Assembly (NCBI GenBank): GCA_045613125.1
Contig: JAZLAM010000020.1
Location: 9,917 to 73,916 of the forward strand
Length of the DNA: 64,000 nucleotides
Direction: 5' to 3'
From: JAFTYO01 sp045613125
GTDB lineage: Bacteria > Pseudomonadota > Alphaproteobacteria > RF32 > CAG-239
Positions 1 to 7,889 of the stretch are shown here, piece by piece. The translations under genes were made by a program, and so were the position numbers. The notes under the pieces are model-generated. The model was given only the letters and a program-made list of their open reading frames with translations. It was not told the DNA's origin and made no database searches. Position 1 is the stretch's first letter. Each line of letters begins with the position of its first letter.

Positions 1-288
1 ATAAAAAAACAAAACGATGTAGCTCTCGGAAACATAATCGGCTCTAACATATGGAATATTGTATTTATAATGGGCTTCACATCGGTTGTAACAGATGTAA
101 ATGTTTCACAACAATTTATGTTTTATGATGTATGGGTAATGTTTTTAGCTACATTGTTGCTATATCCGGTTATGATGACAAAAGCACGTATGAACCGATT
201 TGAAGGTACAGTCTTTGTAAGCGTTTATGTATTATATATCCTATCGCAAATAATGATTGTAAAAAGCTATTGGAATTTTGGTTACTAA
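1..288 (+). CDS. CaCA-family sodium/calcium exchanger, C-terminal fragment
   Basis: The frame is open from base 1 and the start lies outside the window. The visible residues include the alpha-repeat signature D-V-A-L-G-N-I-I-G-S-N typical of CaCA cation/Ca2+ antiporters (YrbG/CaxA-like), followed by two or three hydrophobic membrane segments and a short hydrophilic C-terminus. These inner-membrane proteins exchange Ca2+ for Na+ or H+; the ion cannot be decided from a fragment of about 95 residues. A strong hairpin follows 20 bases after the stop, so this is the last gene of its transcript. Confidence 0.8.
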   Translation: MKKQNDVALGNIIGSNIWNIVFIMGFTSVVTDVNVSQQFMFYDVWVMFLATLLLYPVMMTKARMNRFEGTVFVSVYVLYILSQIMIVKSYWNFGY

Positions 289-308
289 TCTGAGTAATCT
301 TATGAGAT

Positions 309-340
309 AAAAAAGAGAATGTTCTCACATTCTCTTTTTT
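309..340. terminator. Bidirectional rho-independent terminator
   Basis: A 14-bp perfect stem (309-322 with 327-340) around a 4-base loop has an A-run on one side and a T-run on the other. It can end both the exchanger transcript (plus) and the small membrane protein transcript (minus). Confidence 0.85.
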
Positions 341-353
341 GGTCATATGAAGT

Positions 354-620
354 TTATTTAGATTGATTATATTTGTATGGATCTTCTTTTTCTTTTCCGT
401 GGTATACATCTGATGCCTGATCTAATTCTGTATTAAGTCTTCCTTTTAGTTTTGATGCACTGCTTGTTGTATCAGAAATATGAGAAGAAATATTAGAGCT
501 TGCGCTTTGTATATAACCACTGATAGTATTCCATTGTTGATCTGGCTTAATATCGAATGCTAACCATGTTAAACCACTACATACTGCTATAAGACCAATT
601 AAATACAAGATAACTTTCAT
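354..620 (-). CDS. Small single-pass membrane protein of unknown function
   Basis: An 88-residue product with a hydrophobic N-terminus (residues 3-22) that would act as signal anchor or inner-membrane helix. A Ser/Thr-rich polar segment (about 30-65) and a charged C-terminal tail rich in Lys, Asp and Glu follow. A purine-rich stretch (GGAGG-like) lies just upstream of the ATG. I recognise no family. It is a single-gene unit, ending at the shared bidirectional hairpin at 309-340. The gene is real judging from the ribosome site and terminator; the function is unknown. Confidence 0.6.
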   Translation of the reverse strand: MKVILYLIGLIAVCSGLTWLAFDIKPDQQWNTISGYIQSASSNISSHISDTTSSASKLKGRLNTELDQASDVYHGKEKEDPYKYNQSK

Positions 621-688
621 TTTCTATTCCTCCGAAATTAAGTATATTCGAAAGTATATGAATAATCATTTAAAAAGTATTTAATAAA

Positions 689-1615
689 CTAAGCAAAAAT
701 TGTATCGGTTGTGTAATCTTTATAGGCAAAAGCACTTCCGTCAATATAACGATGATTTTTGTTTAATGCTTCAATTTCTTGCATGTCTTGATTGTCTAGT
801 TGTATGTTTATTGCTTTTAAGTTATCTTTAAGATGTTGTTCTTTAACAGATTTCGGAATAACAATAACACCTCGATTTATTTGCCAACTAAGTAATACTT
901 GTGCCGGAGTAATATTTAGTTTTTGAGCAATGTTGATTATGGTTCTATCATTTAATAAATCAAAATTATTTGAAGATACACCGGAACCTAATGGAGAGTA
1001 GGCTGTAACGGTAATCATATTTTTACGGCAAAAATCAATTAAATCTGTTTGTGTTAAATAAGGATGAGATTCAATTTGATTAACAGCAGGTATGATGTTG
1101 CATTCAGATATTATATGTTCAAGATTTTTTTTACCGAAATTGGAAACTCCAATTGCCTTAGTTAATCCTTGTTTTTGAACTTTTTCCATTTCTTTATATG
1201 TTATGGTTATATCTAATTCACTTAGAGATATCATATCTTCATCACTTTGTGGAAGTAAGGTCCCTTTTTTTTGAGCTATAGGCCAGTGCATTAGCCATAA
1301 ATCTAGATAATCGAGTTTTAATTCTTTTAATGTTTGTTTTAGTTCAGGTAACACATCCTGTGGATTATGAGAATCGTTCCACAGTTTTGAAGTAACAAAA
1401 ATATCTTCTCTTTTTAGATTATCTTCCCTGAATGCGTCAGTGAATGCTTGTCCGATTTCTTCTTGATTATTATAAATTGAAGCGCAGTCAAAGTGTTTAT
1501 ATCCTAATTTTAATGCCCATCTTATGGCTTGATAAACCTCTCCTGCATTAGATCTCCAAGTTCCTAGACCAATTACAGGTATATTTGCACCAGTGTTAAG
1601 TGTTATATATTTCAT
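689..1615 (-). CDS. Aldo/keto reductase (AKR1-like)
   Basis: A 308-residue NADPH-dependent oxidoreductase of the aldo/keto reductase (beta/alpha)8 barrel family, cytosolic, reducing aldehydes or ketones to alcohols. The catalytic tetrad falls at the canonical AKR1 positions: Asp43, Tyr48, Lys77 and His110. The G-L-G-T-W entry motif (16-20), the L-M-H-W-P segment around His110, and G-V-S-N-F at mid-protein are all present. The length matches the family. The C-terminal I-P-K-S motif contacts the cofactor phosphate. It stands alone, so the physiological substrate cannot be inferred from context. Confidence 0.92.
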   Translation of the reverse strand: MKYITLNTGANIPVIGLGTWRSNAGEVYQAIRWALKLGYKHFDCASIYNNQEEIGQAFTDAFREDNLKREDIFVTSKLWNDSHNPQDVLPELKQTLKELKLDYLDLWLMHWPIAQKKGTLLPQSDEDMISLSELDITITYKEMEKVQKQGLTKAIGVSNFGKKNLEHIISECNIIPAVNQIESHPYLTQTDLIDFCRKNMITVTAYSPLGSGVSSNNFDLLNDRTIINIAQKLNITPAQVLLSWQINRGVIVIPKSVKEQHLKDNLKAINIQLDNQDMQEIEALNKNHRYIDGSAFAYKDYTTDTIFA

Positions 1616-1748
1616 GTTTTTCTCCTAAAAATGTTGTTTTAAGAGAATATAATTATCATATAGAAAAAATCCACTATGTAAAATATAAAACTTGTATTTG
1701 AGCTGAAAGCGTAATATTGTAAATATATAGTTTTAAAAGGAGATGGTT

Positions 1749-3206
1749 ATGCGTTTTTATAAAATTTTATGCGTGTCAGCATTATGTTTTGCAACTCAAG
1801 CTTTTGCTTATGATAATATCAAAAATCTGGAAATAAGTATTTATAATGATAATTTAGCTTTAGTAAAAGATACCAGAGATATCAAACTTACATTAGGTAA
1901 TAATGATATTGCATTTACCGGTGTAGCCTCTCAAATTAAAGCTGAAAGTGTAATGATACTCGGAAAAGATATTAATGTATTGGAACAAAATTATGATTAT
2001 GATTTAATAACTCCTCAAAATATTCTTCAAAAATCAATAGGAAAAGATGTTAAAACCATTGTGCAAAATCCCACAACAGGAGAAAATATATTTAGCAAAG
2101 CTACAGTTTTGAGTGCTGTCGGAACAAAGCCGGTTTTAAAGTTTGATTACGGAATTGAAACAGATTTTAGCGGACGTTTGGTTTTTGAACAATTGCCGAA
2201 AAATTTACAACAAAAACCAACTTTAATGGCGAAAATATATAGTCCTAAAGCCGGAATTCAAGAACTTGAACTTGCATATCTTACTAATGGAATTTCGTGG
2301 AAAAGTAATTATGTGGCACGTATTGTTGATGATAAGTATCTAAATTTAACATCATGGGTTGCTATTAATAATACATCAGGAGCAGATTATAACAATGCTC
2401 AAATTCAGCTTGTAGCCGGTGATGTAAATCAAGTTAAAGAGACCGGAGTTATGACAAATAGAGTTATGATGGCAAAGGCAGTCACTTTAGAAACAGCTAA
2501 TACGGATGCTATGGGAAGCAGAGAAACTAACCAACTAAGCTCTTACCAACTTTATACTTTGCCTAACAGGGCTGATATTAAGGATAATCAAACTAAGCAA
2601 ATTAGTTTGTTTGAACGTCTAAATGTTGATTATACAAAAGAAGGACGACTAAATTCTAGTCTTTATTTTAATGGAGGATATCAGGCGGAATTTGAAAAAA
2701 CACATCCTTTAGTTTATTATATTATCAATAATACAAAATCATCTGGTTTGGATTTACCTTTACCTGCAGGAACAATCAGGTTTTATGAAAATGATGATAA
2801 TGATAATATGCAGTTTATAGGAGAAAATAATATTAATCATACGGCAAAAGGTGAAAAACTTGAGTTAAGACTTGGTAAAATGTTTAATGTCTTTGTAAAT
2901 GGTAAAATTATTGATGTAAATGAAGTTTCATCAAGTAGAGTAGCAAGTGCAAATAACGGATGTTATAGCGCAGATGTAGAAAAAGATTATAAAGCGGAAG
3001 TAGAATTTAATAATGGTGGAAATGATGATGTTAATATTGTTTTCACGCAAAATCTTGGTCAAGATGTTAAAATGATGCAAGAAAATATAAAAGGTAAAAA
3101 TAAAAATATTAATCAATATGAATGGAAGATATTGGTTTTAAAAAATTCAAAAGTAAATTTGAAGTTTACAGTTAGGGTAAAATCAAGAGAACGAATTTGT
3201 AATTAA
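1749..3206 (+). CDS. DUF4139 domain secreted protein
   Basis: I place the start at 1749, not at the ATG at 1743: the AGGAG ribosome site (about 1738-1742) abuts the first ATG but is well spaced from the second. The product has about 485 residues with a Sec signal peptide (hydrophobic core C-V-S-A-L-C-F-A, cleavage after A-F-A). The body resembles the DUF4139 family: an N-terminal beta-rich section, then the segment around L-A-Y-L-T-N-G-I-S-W that begins the DUF4139 fold, and a long beta-strand C-terminus. It is probably periplasmic or outer-surface; the biochemical role of the family is not established. A terminator follows directly. Confidence 0.72.
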   Translation: MRFYKILCVSALCFATQAFAYDNIKNLEISIYNDNLALVKDTRDIKLTLGNNDIAFTGVASQIKAESVMILGKDINVLEQNYDYDLITPQNILQKSIGKDVKTIVQNPTTGENIFSKATVLSAVGTKPVLKFDYGIETDFSGRLVFEQLPKNLQQKPTLMAKIYSPKAGIQELELAYLTNGISWKSNYVARIVDDKYLNLTSWVAINNTSGADYNNAQIQLVAGDVNQVKETGVMTNRVMMAKAVTLETANTDAMGSRETNQLSSYQLYTLPNRADIKDNQTKQISLFERLNVDYTKEGRLNSSLYFNGGYQAEFEKTHPLVYYIINNTKSSGLDLPLPAGTIRFYENDDNDNMQFIGENNINHTAKGEKLELRLGKMFNVFVNGKIIDVNEVSSSRVASANNGCYSADVEKDYKAEVEFNNGGNDDVNIVFTQNLGQDVKMMQENIKGKNKNINQYEWKILVLKNSKVNLKFTVRVKSRERICN

Positions 3207-3217
3207 TTTATCAAATT

Positions 3218-3250
3218 GCTCCTTAAAGTTTCTTAAGGAGCTTTTTTTTA
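3218..3250 (+). terminator. Rho-independent terminator
   Basis: The stem GCTCCTTAA / TTAAGGAGC (3218-3226, 3233-3241) is followed by a run of T. It closes the DUF4139 gene. Confidence 0.85.
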
Positions 3251-3258
3251 TTTTTTTC

Positions 3259-3287
3259 TTGCAACTTACTGAAAAATTTGGTAAATT
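3259..3287 (+). promoter_or_regulatory. Possible promoter for the repeat lipoprotein
   Basis: TTGCAA (3259-3264), 17 bases, TAAATT (3282-3287) is a fair sigma70 match. A second candidate closer to the gene is TTTG (3347-3350), 16 bases, then TAATTTTG (3367-3374), which fits the TTTG / TAnnTTTG pattern of Bacteroidota promoters. The sequence alone does not decide between them. Confidence 0.35.
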
Positions 3288-3404
3288 GTGAGTGATAAAA
3301 AGTTTTTGTGTTTATTATGGAGAATTGAAAAGATTTTTCAAAACCGTTTGTTATACGCAAAAGCTTTAATTTTGAATATTAATCATTAAAATTTATTTTA
3401 TATT

Positions 3405-6400
3405 ATGGCAAAAATTAAAACTTTTGCAGCCGTTGTTTTATGTGCTGTAATGTTCATTTCCTCTTCATGTGAGGAACAAATGGAATCAACCTATGTAGGT
3501 TTTTCTGAAGGAATTAAAAGTACAAATATGAAGTACGAAAGTATGGAATATATTGTAAAGTTTGACACGATAGTGAATGAATTATTCACTGTTGAGCAGA
3601 ATGTACTAGGAGACATCGTAGAGTATGAAAACGATCAAGCAATTGACGTAAGTAGTTTTTTCTATGAGTTAGATCTTAACGTTAAATTTAACGTTGAACC
3701 ACAGCAGGTTTATGTTCTAAAAAAGGAACAACTGAGTTCTGTTGCGATGACATCGTCAAATGTAGCAGATAAAGTTGTTAAAGACAGTACGGAAGATGAT
3801 TTCACCCTTACTTCGGTTGGATGTGAATATGAGTTTGTTTTTAACGAGGGCGAAAAAGTTGTAGCAAAAAGTGTATATGAGAAAGTTTCTCATATGGACA
3901 CAACTTTTTCATATGCTGAAATCAGTCGGGTATCGTATAAGAAAAGCGATAGTAAACTGGATGAGGTAAAGACAAATGAGGATTCGATCGTGCATGATGT
4001 AAATTTCTATTTTGATGTAGAAATGATTATCAAGCGAGATACCGATGAAACAAGGACGTATGTGGTAAGAGTACCTGTGGAAAGAATTTACATGGAAGAG
4101 CTGGCAGAAGCTGTAACTGAGATTAAGGATTTGGAGTATAAGGGAAAATTTGCCGTAAGGGAAAGCGAACTTTATACAGTTGAACAATATGATTTAGGTT
4201 ATTATGTGACGACATTGAAGGACAAAGAAGTTACCCGTAAGATGTTCAAATATGATCTGGATTTGAATGTTAAGTTCGATATCAATCCTAAAAAAGTGAC
4301 AGTTGATAGTCCAAACAAATTAACGGATGTTGCGCTTAAGAGTGCGACGGCAGGAGATGAAGTTAAGCAAGAAATTAACCAAGATGAGTTCACCAAAGCT
4401 ACAGTTGAACGTGACTATGAGTTTGTGTTCAATGAAGGTGAGGTTGTAACGGCAAAATCTTTATATCAATATCTTTATAACAAAGATATGACATTTGCAT
4501 ATGCTGAGATTAGAAGTGTAACATATAAGAGATATGATACAAGTCCTAATCCTAACTCAAGCGAAGATGTAAAGATTTATGATATCGACCTTTATTTTGA
4601 GGTTGATATTGAGGGTAAGGAAGGTGCTAATATTGACGGAAAATATGAAGTAGTAGTTTCATATCAACGTGTATACGAGGTACCTGATACCCCCGTTTCT
4701 GAGACGGTGATAGAGAACGTAGAATATGTGGGTCAATTTGATACCATAACCAAAAAACTCTTTACCGTAAGACAAGAAGTCAATGGTGATTTTGTAACCT
4801 ACACTCAAAATAATGAAGAAATATCAAAAGAGCATTTTGAGAGAAAATTAAATCTTGAGGCAATTTTTGATATTCCTGCTGTTGTTTACGTAAATAGCGA
4901 ACAAGAACTTGCAGATGTCAGTTTGACCAGCAGCTCAAAGGATGGCAACAAGGAAACAAAGTCAAGTTCGGATGGCTTTACCACTATAACTCGTTCGCAA
5001 AATTATAACTTTAAGTTTAATTGCAATGAGAATGTGGTTTCAGCAACTGAATATGACCGAGAAACCTATGGTGATACATTGTTGATTTATTCTTCAATTG
5101 ATAATATTACATACAAAAATTGTAATGTTGAAAAGAACGAAGCAAAATCTAATGTTGATTCAACCGTATATGATGTTATGCTTTACTTTAATGTAAATGT
5201 AAAACGTCATGTCAAAACAACATCTAAAACCCATCTTGTTGCTGTTCCTTATGCTCGTGTTTTGAAACATGTAGCAAAAGATACTCTTGTAAAGAAAAAT
5301 TATCGTGATGTAAGAAGAAAAATTCTTTCAAGCACTACGGAATTAGTTTCTTTTACTGAGTATGAAATTTGGAGTGTTTCAGGCGAGAAAAATGCTAAGA
5401 CAATCTCTAAAGTTTTGAACTTTGGTTTTACTAATCCATCAAATCAGACAGTTTATACAACCAATACTAACTATAAGACAATGTCTAATGGTTCTGTAGA
5501 GGGAAAAGAAACTTCAAGCAAGGATGGAAATTGGACGGTTTATACTCAAACTAACAATTATTCATCAACAGCTGACAATGGAAATAAGTCCTTTAACAAT
5601 AAGTATTCATATAATAGCCAAAAAGCTATTTATACAAATGAACACTATACTGTTGAATTTGCTTATGGCAATTGGTCTGTAAACGAAGGTTCAAGTAATG
5701 TCGGTTCTAAGAATGGTGAAACAACATATAATGGTAATGCATACGAAGTTTATCCATATGTAAACAACGTATCTTACACTTATGATGTTGAAGATGATTC
5801 TTATAGTGGTAATGGACAGTCAAATGTGAATGTTTGCATTGAAAAACCGGAAGAAGATATTCTTGTAGCTATCAATTATCGTGATGTAAGAAGAGAAATT
5901 CTTTCAAGCACTACGGAATTAGTTTCTTTTACTGAGTATGAAATTTGGAGTGTTTCAGGAGCGAAAAACGCTAAGACAATCTCTAAAGTTTTGAACTTTG
6001 GTTTTAATAATCCTTCATCACAGACAGTTTATACAACCAATACTAACTATAAGACAATGTCTAATGGTTCTGTAGAGGGAAAAGAAACTTCAAGCAAGGA
6101 TGGAAATTGGACAGTTTATACTCAAACTAACAATTATTCATCAACTGCTGACAATGGAAATAAGTCATTTAACAATAAGTATTCATATAATAGTCAAAAA
6201 GCTATTTATACAAATGAACACTACACTGTTGAATTTGACTATGGAAGTTGGTCTGTAAGCGAGGGTTCAAGCAATGTCGGTTCTAAGAATGGTGAAACAA
6301 CATATAATGGTAATGTATACGAAGTTTATCCATATGTAAACAACGTATCTTACACTTATGATGTTGAAGATGATTCTTATAGTGGTAATGGACAGTCAAA

Positions 6401-6884
6401 TGTGAATGTTTGCATTGAAAAGGAAGTCGGTTCTATTATTCCTGAAGAATGGGGTAAAATTATCGGCGCAGGTATTTCAGCTGTTCCGGCAGATGATGTA
6501 AATGGTACTTATGCTAAAAAGTGCTTGTGTATCAGGACTGAAAACGGAGCTGTTTCTGTTGTTTTTGACATGAACTCTACTGTTCCTACTGTAGAACAAA
6601 TTCTGGGAGGTAACTTTGTAGTAGGTGATTATGATGCAACATACAACAGTGGTGTGTATACTAATGGTGAATGGGAGCCAGCAATTGCTAAGGATTTGAG
6701 TGATCGTATTGCATATTATCAAGGTGAAACTTGTATGCGTAATATTCGTCACACTACTTTGCAACGTTGGAATTGGAGAAATGGTAATATGTCAACAGTT
6801 GTTGATGGTTATGTATTCTCAGTTTCCAACAATGGAACCATTACAATTATGTATAATGGACAATCTGTTATGCAAATGCGTTAA
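3405..6884 (+). CDS. Large repeat-containing lipoprotein, probably acquired
   Basis: The product is 1159 residues with a lipoprotein signal peptide: a hydrophobic core, then I-S-S-S-C with Cys22 followed by Glu-Glu. An acidic pair directly after the lipid-bearing Cys recalls the surface-export signal of Bacteroidota lipoproteins. The body holds three diverged modules of about 190-210 residues (starting near residues 49, 246 and 443), each beginning with F-D-T/F-A-V and a ..LFTVEQ-like strand, then two nearly identical 183-residue modules (about 632-814 and 824-1006) and a unique C-terminal domain of about 150 residues. There is no Shine-Dalgarno sequence before the ATG, unlike most neighbours. 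The beta-rich modules suggest an extracellular fibre or adhesin-like architecture, but I recognise no named domain. A strong terminator follows. Confidence 0.75.
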   Translation: MAKIKTFAAVVLCAVMFISSSCEEQMESTYVGFSEGIKSTNMKYESMEYIVKFDTIVNELFTVEQNVLGDIVEYENDQAIDVSSFFYELDLNVKFNVEPQQVYVLKKEQLSSVAMTSSNVADKVVKDSTEDDFTLTSVGCEYEFVFNEGEKVVAKSVYEKVSHMDTTFSYAEISRVSYKKSDSKLDEVKTNEDSIVHDVNFYFDVEMIIKRDTDETRTYVVRVPVERIYMEELAEAVTEIKDLEYKGKFAVRESELYTVEQYDLGYYVTTLKDKEVTRKMFKYDLDLNVKFDINPKKVTVDSPNKLTDVALKSATAGDEVKQEINQDEFTKATVERDYEFVFNEGEVVTAKSLYQYLYNKDMTFAYAEIRSVTYKRYDTSPNPNSSEDVKIYDIDLYFEVDIEGKEGANIDGKYEVVVSYQRVYEVPDTPVSETVIENVEYVGQFDTITKKLFTVRQEVNGDFVTYTQNNEEISKEHFERKLNLEAIFDIPAVVYVNSEQELADVSLTSSSKDGNKETKSSSDGFTTITRSQNYNFKFNCNENVVSATEYDRETYGDTLLIYSSIDNITYKNCNVEKNEAKSNVDSTVYDVMLYFNVNVKRHVKTTSKTHLVAVPYARVLKHVAKDTLVKKNYRDVRRKILSSTTELVSFTEYEIWSVSGEKNAKTISKVLNFGFTNPSNQTVYTTNTNYKTMSNGSVEGKETSSKDGNWTVYTQTNNYSSTADNGNKSFNNKYSYNSQKAIYTNEHYTVEFAYGNWSVNEGSSNVGSKNGETTYNGNAYEVYPYVNNVSYTYDVEDDSYSGNGQSNVNVCIEKPEEDILVAINYRDVRREILSSTTELVSFTEYEIWSVSGAKNAKTISKVLNFGFNNPSSQTVYTTNTNYKTMSNGSVEGKETSSKDGNWTVYTQTNNYSSTADNGNKSFNNKYSYNSQKAIYTNEHYTVEFDYGSWSVSEGSSNVGSKNGETTYNGNVYEVYPYVNNVSYTYDVEDDSYSGNGQSNVNVCIEKEVGSIIPEEWGKIIGAGISAVPADDVNGTYAKKCLCIRTENGAVSVVFDMNSTVPTVEQILGGNFVVGDYDATYNSGVYTNGEWEPAIAKDLSDRIAYYQGETCMRNIRHTTLQRWNWRNGNMSTVVDGYVFSVSNNGTITIMYNGQSVMQMR
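5298..5846 (+). repeat. Tandem in-gene repeat, copy 1
   Basis: A 549-bp unit coding for 183 residues (from N-Y-R-D-V to V-C-I-E-K). It recurs 576 bp downstream with eight amino-acid differences by direct comparison; a 27-bp linker separates the copies. Confidence 0.95.
5874..6422 (+). repeat. Tandem in-gene repeat, copy 2
   Basis: Second copy of the 183-residue module, in the same frame. The near-identity at DNA level points to recent duplication or continuing gene conversion between the two copies. Confidence 0.95.
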
Positions 6885-6904
6885 ATCTTTTCACATTATT
6901 AATT

Positions 6905-6931
6905 ACGGCGCCTTTACAGGCGCCGTTTTTG
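6905..6931 (+). terminator. Rho-independent terminator
   Basis: The GC-rich stem ACGGCGCCT / AGGCGCCGT (6905-6913, 6918-6926) with a 4-base loop and a T-run sits 20 bases after the lipoprotein stop. Confidence 0.9.
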
Positions 6932-6951
6932 TGTTAATAAAATTATAACAC

Positions 6952-7557
6952 TTAATCAGAGTGTTTTTTCCACTTATAAAAATAAACATAACAAAAATAG
7001 TCATTATCACAAGCATTATTACAAGCCTCTTTGATATCAGCTAATGTATAGCTTGTTTTAATCTCAAGATTATAAACGTTATCTGTAATTGTTGAGTATA
7101 TAAAATTATGATCACCACTATAAGTTACAGCACTTATCGCATTATAATTAATCGGTAATGCAGTTTCCCAATGATGGGATAAAAAATCTACACAAAGATT
7201 TATACGATTACTTTCTCTAAAAGTTATTCCAAAGGCACCATAGCTTAATTGTATCTCACCACCATTAGGAAGCGTACATTTATAAGACGCATCGCACAAC
7301 GCTTTATCTACTATGCCTAATTTTACTGCATTTTGATTAGATATTTCTTCATCTTCGTCAGAGTTTTTTAACAACAATTCATTCAAGCCCATCAAAATAT
7401 TAGAAACAATATCTACAGTTTTATTCATTTTTTGTTTGTACATGGCTTTAGAATAACCGGCAATGCCTCCAACTGACAAGACACCGATGATGGCCAAGAC
7501 GCCAAGCATTTCTACCATACTTCTTCCGTCTTGATTGTTTTTAAATAATTTCATCAA
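6952..7557 (-). CDS. Type IV pilin-like / pseudopilin protein
   Basis: A 201-residue protein with a class III (prepilin) signal. A short basic leader ends in Gly, followed by R-S-M-V-E with Glu at +5, and then a roughly 20-residue hydrophobic helix with the tail Y-S-K-A-M. A prepilin peptidase would cut after the Gly, and the subunit would assemble through the helix. The C-terminal part is a soluble domain with several Cys (near residues 98, 102, 151, 186, 190 and 196) that could form disulfides. No pilus assembly genes (pilB, pilC, pilD) lie in the window, so this is an orphan subunit. Start supported by a purine-rich AGGAGTTTTTTT-like stretch just upstream. Confidence 0.8.
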   Translation of the reverse strand: MMKLFKNNQDGRSMVEMLGVLAIIGVLSVGGIAGYSKAMYKQKMNKTVDIVSNILMGLNELLLKNSDEDEEISNQNAVKLGIVDKALCDASYKCTLPNGGEIQLSYGAFGITFRESNRINLCVDFLSHHWETALPINYNAISAVTYSGDHNFIYSTITDNVYNLEIKTSYTLADIKEACNNACDNDYFCYVYFYKWKKHSD

Positions 7558-7652
7558 AAAAAACTCCTAAAAATGATATTTAGTCAAATTATAAGTTTAT
7601 TTTTTTTTTTGCAAGCATTAAGTGTAGAACTTAGGGAAAAAAAGGTAAAAAA

Positions 7653-7852
7653 GTCGTTCTTCATCACAAATCAGAGCCAAGTTTACTTGACTCTGAAGAG
7701 TATATTTTAAGGAAAATATATTCGATCGCTTGGATACTTCGTAAATAGCATTGGCTTAGACGAGGAAAAATTAAACATTATGAGGGGTTTCAAGGACGAC
7801 AGGATTTATGTCGGTATAACGAAAAGGCTCTCAAAAGAGAGCCTTTTCTATA
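7653..7852 (+). ncRNA. Candidate structured non-coding RNA
   Basis: A long-range 9-bp stem pairs GTCGTTCTT (7653-7661) with AAGGACGAC (7792-7800). Inside it are a hairpin CAGAGCCAAGT / ACTTGACTCTG with one mismatch, a second hairpin GAGTATATTTT / AAAATATATTC closed by a 4-base loop, and a third possible stem ACTTCGT / ACGAGG. The unit is followed by a strong intrinsic terminator (7822-7852). Nested helices, lack of an ORF and a terminator of its own suggest an RNA of about 200 nt read on the plus strand. I do not recognise a tmRNA, SRP RNA or RNase P signature. The promoter is unclear. Confidence 0.35.
7822..7852 (+). terminator. Rho-independent terminator
   Basis: The 11-bp stem AAAAGGCTCTC / GAGAGCCTTTT (7822-7832, 7837-7847) has an AAAA loop. 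It lies between the candidate ncRNA (plus) and the fadL-like gene (minus) and could serve both. Confidence 0.8.
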
Positions 7853-7889
7853 GAAATCCCTGTTTACTGAGGATATCTATTTTACTTAA

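Larger units (their letters stand above)
7558..7889. other. Intergenic region holding a candidate ncRNA
   Basis: These 332 bases carry no convincing ORF. They hold several paired segments and a terminator, described under the ncRNA entry. Confidence 0.6.

Noticed and set aside
170..409. A 79-codon minus-strand ORF before the small membrane protein
   Set aside because: It spans the bidirectional terminator and overlaps two better-supported genes.
6700..6948. An 82-codon plus-strand ORF at the end of the lipoprotein gene
   Set aside because: It runs in another frame through coding sequence and the terminator.
3300..6950. Chimeric assembly as the explanation for the foreign-looking lipoprotein
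   Set aside because: Terminators on both sides and normal genes in both flanks make a real insertion at least as likely; not excludable without reads, so kept only as a check.
7653..7852. Reading the structured gap as a two-piece tmRNA
   Set aside because: No T-loop sequence, no Ala acceptor stem and no tag reading frame could be found.
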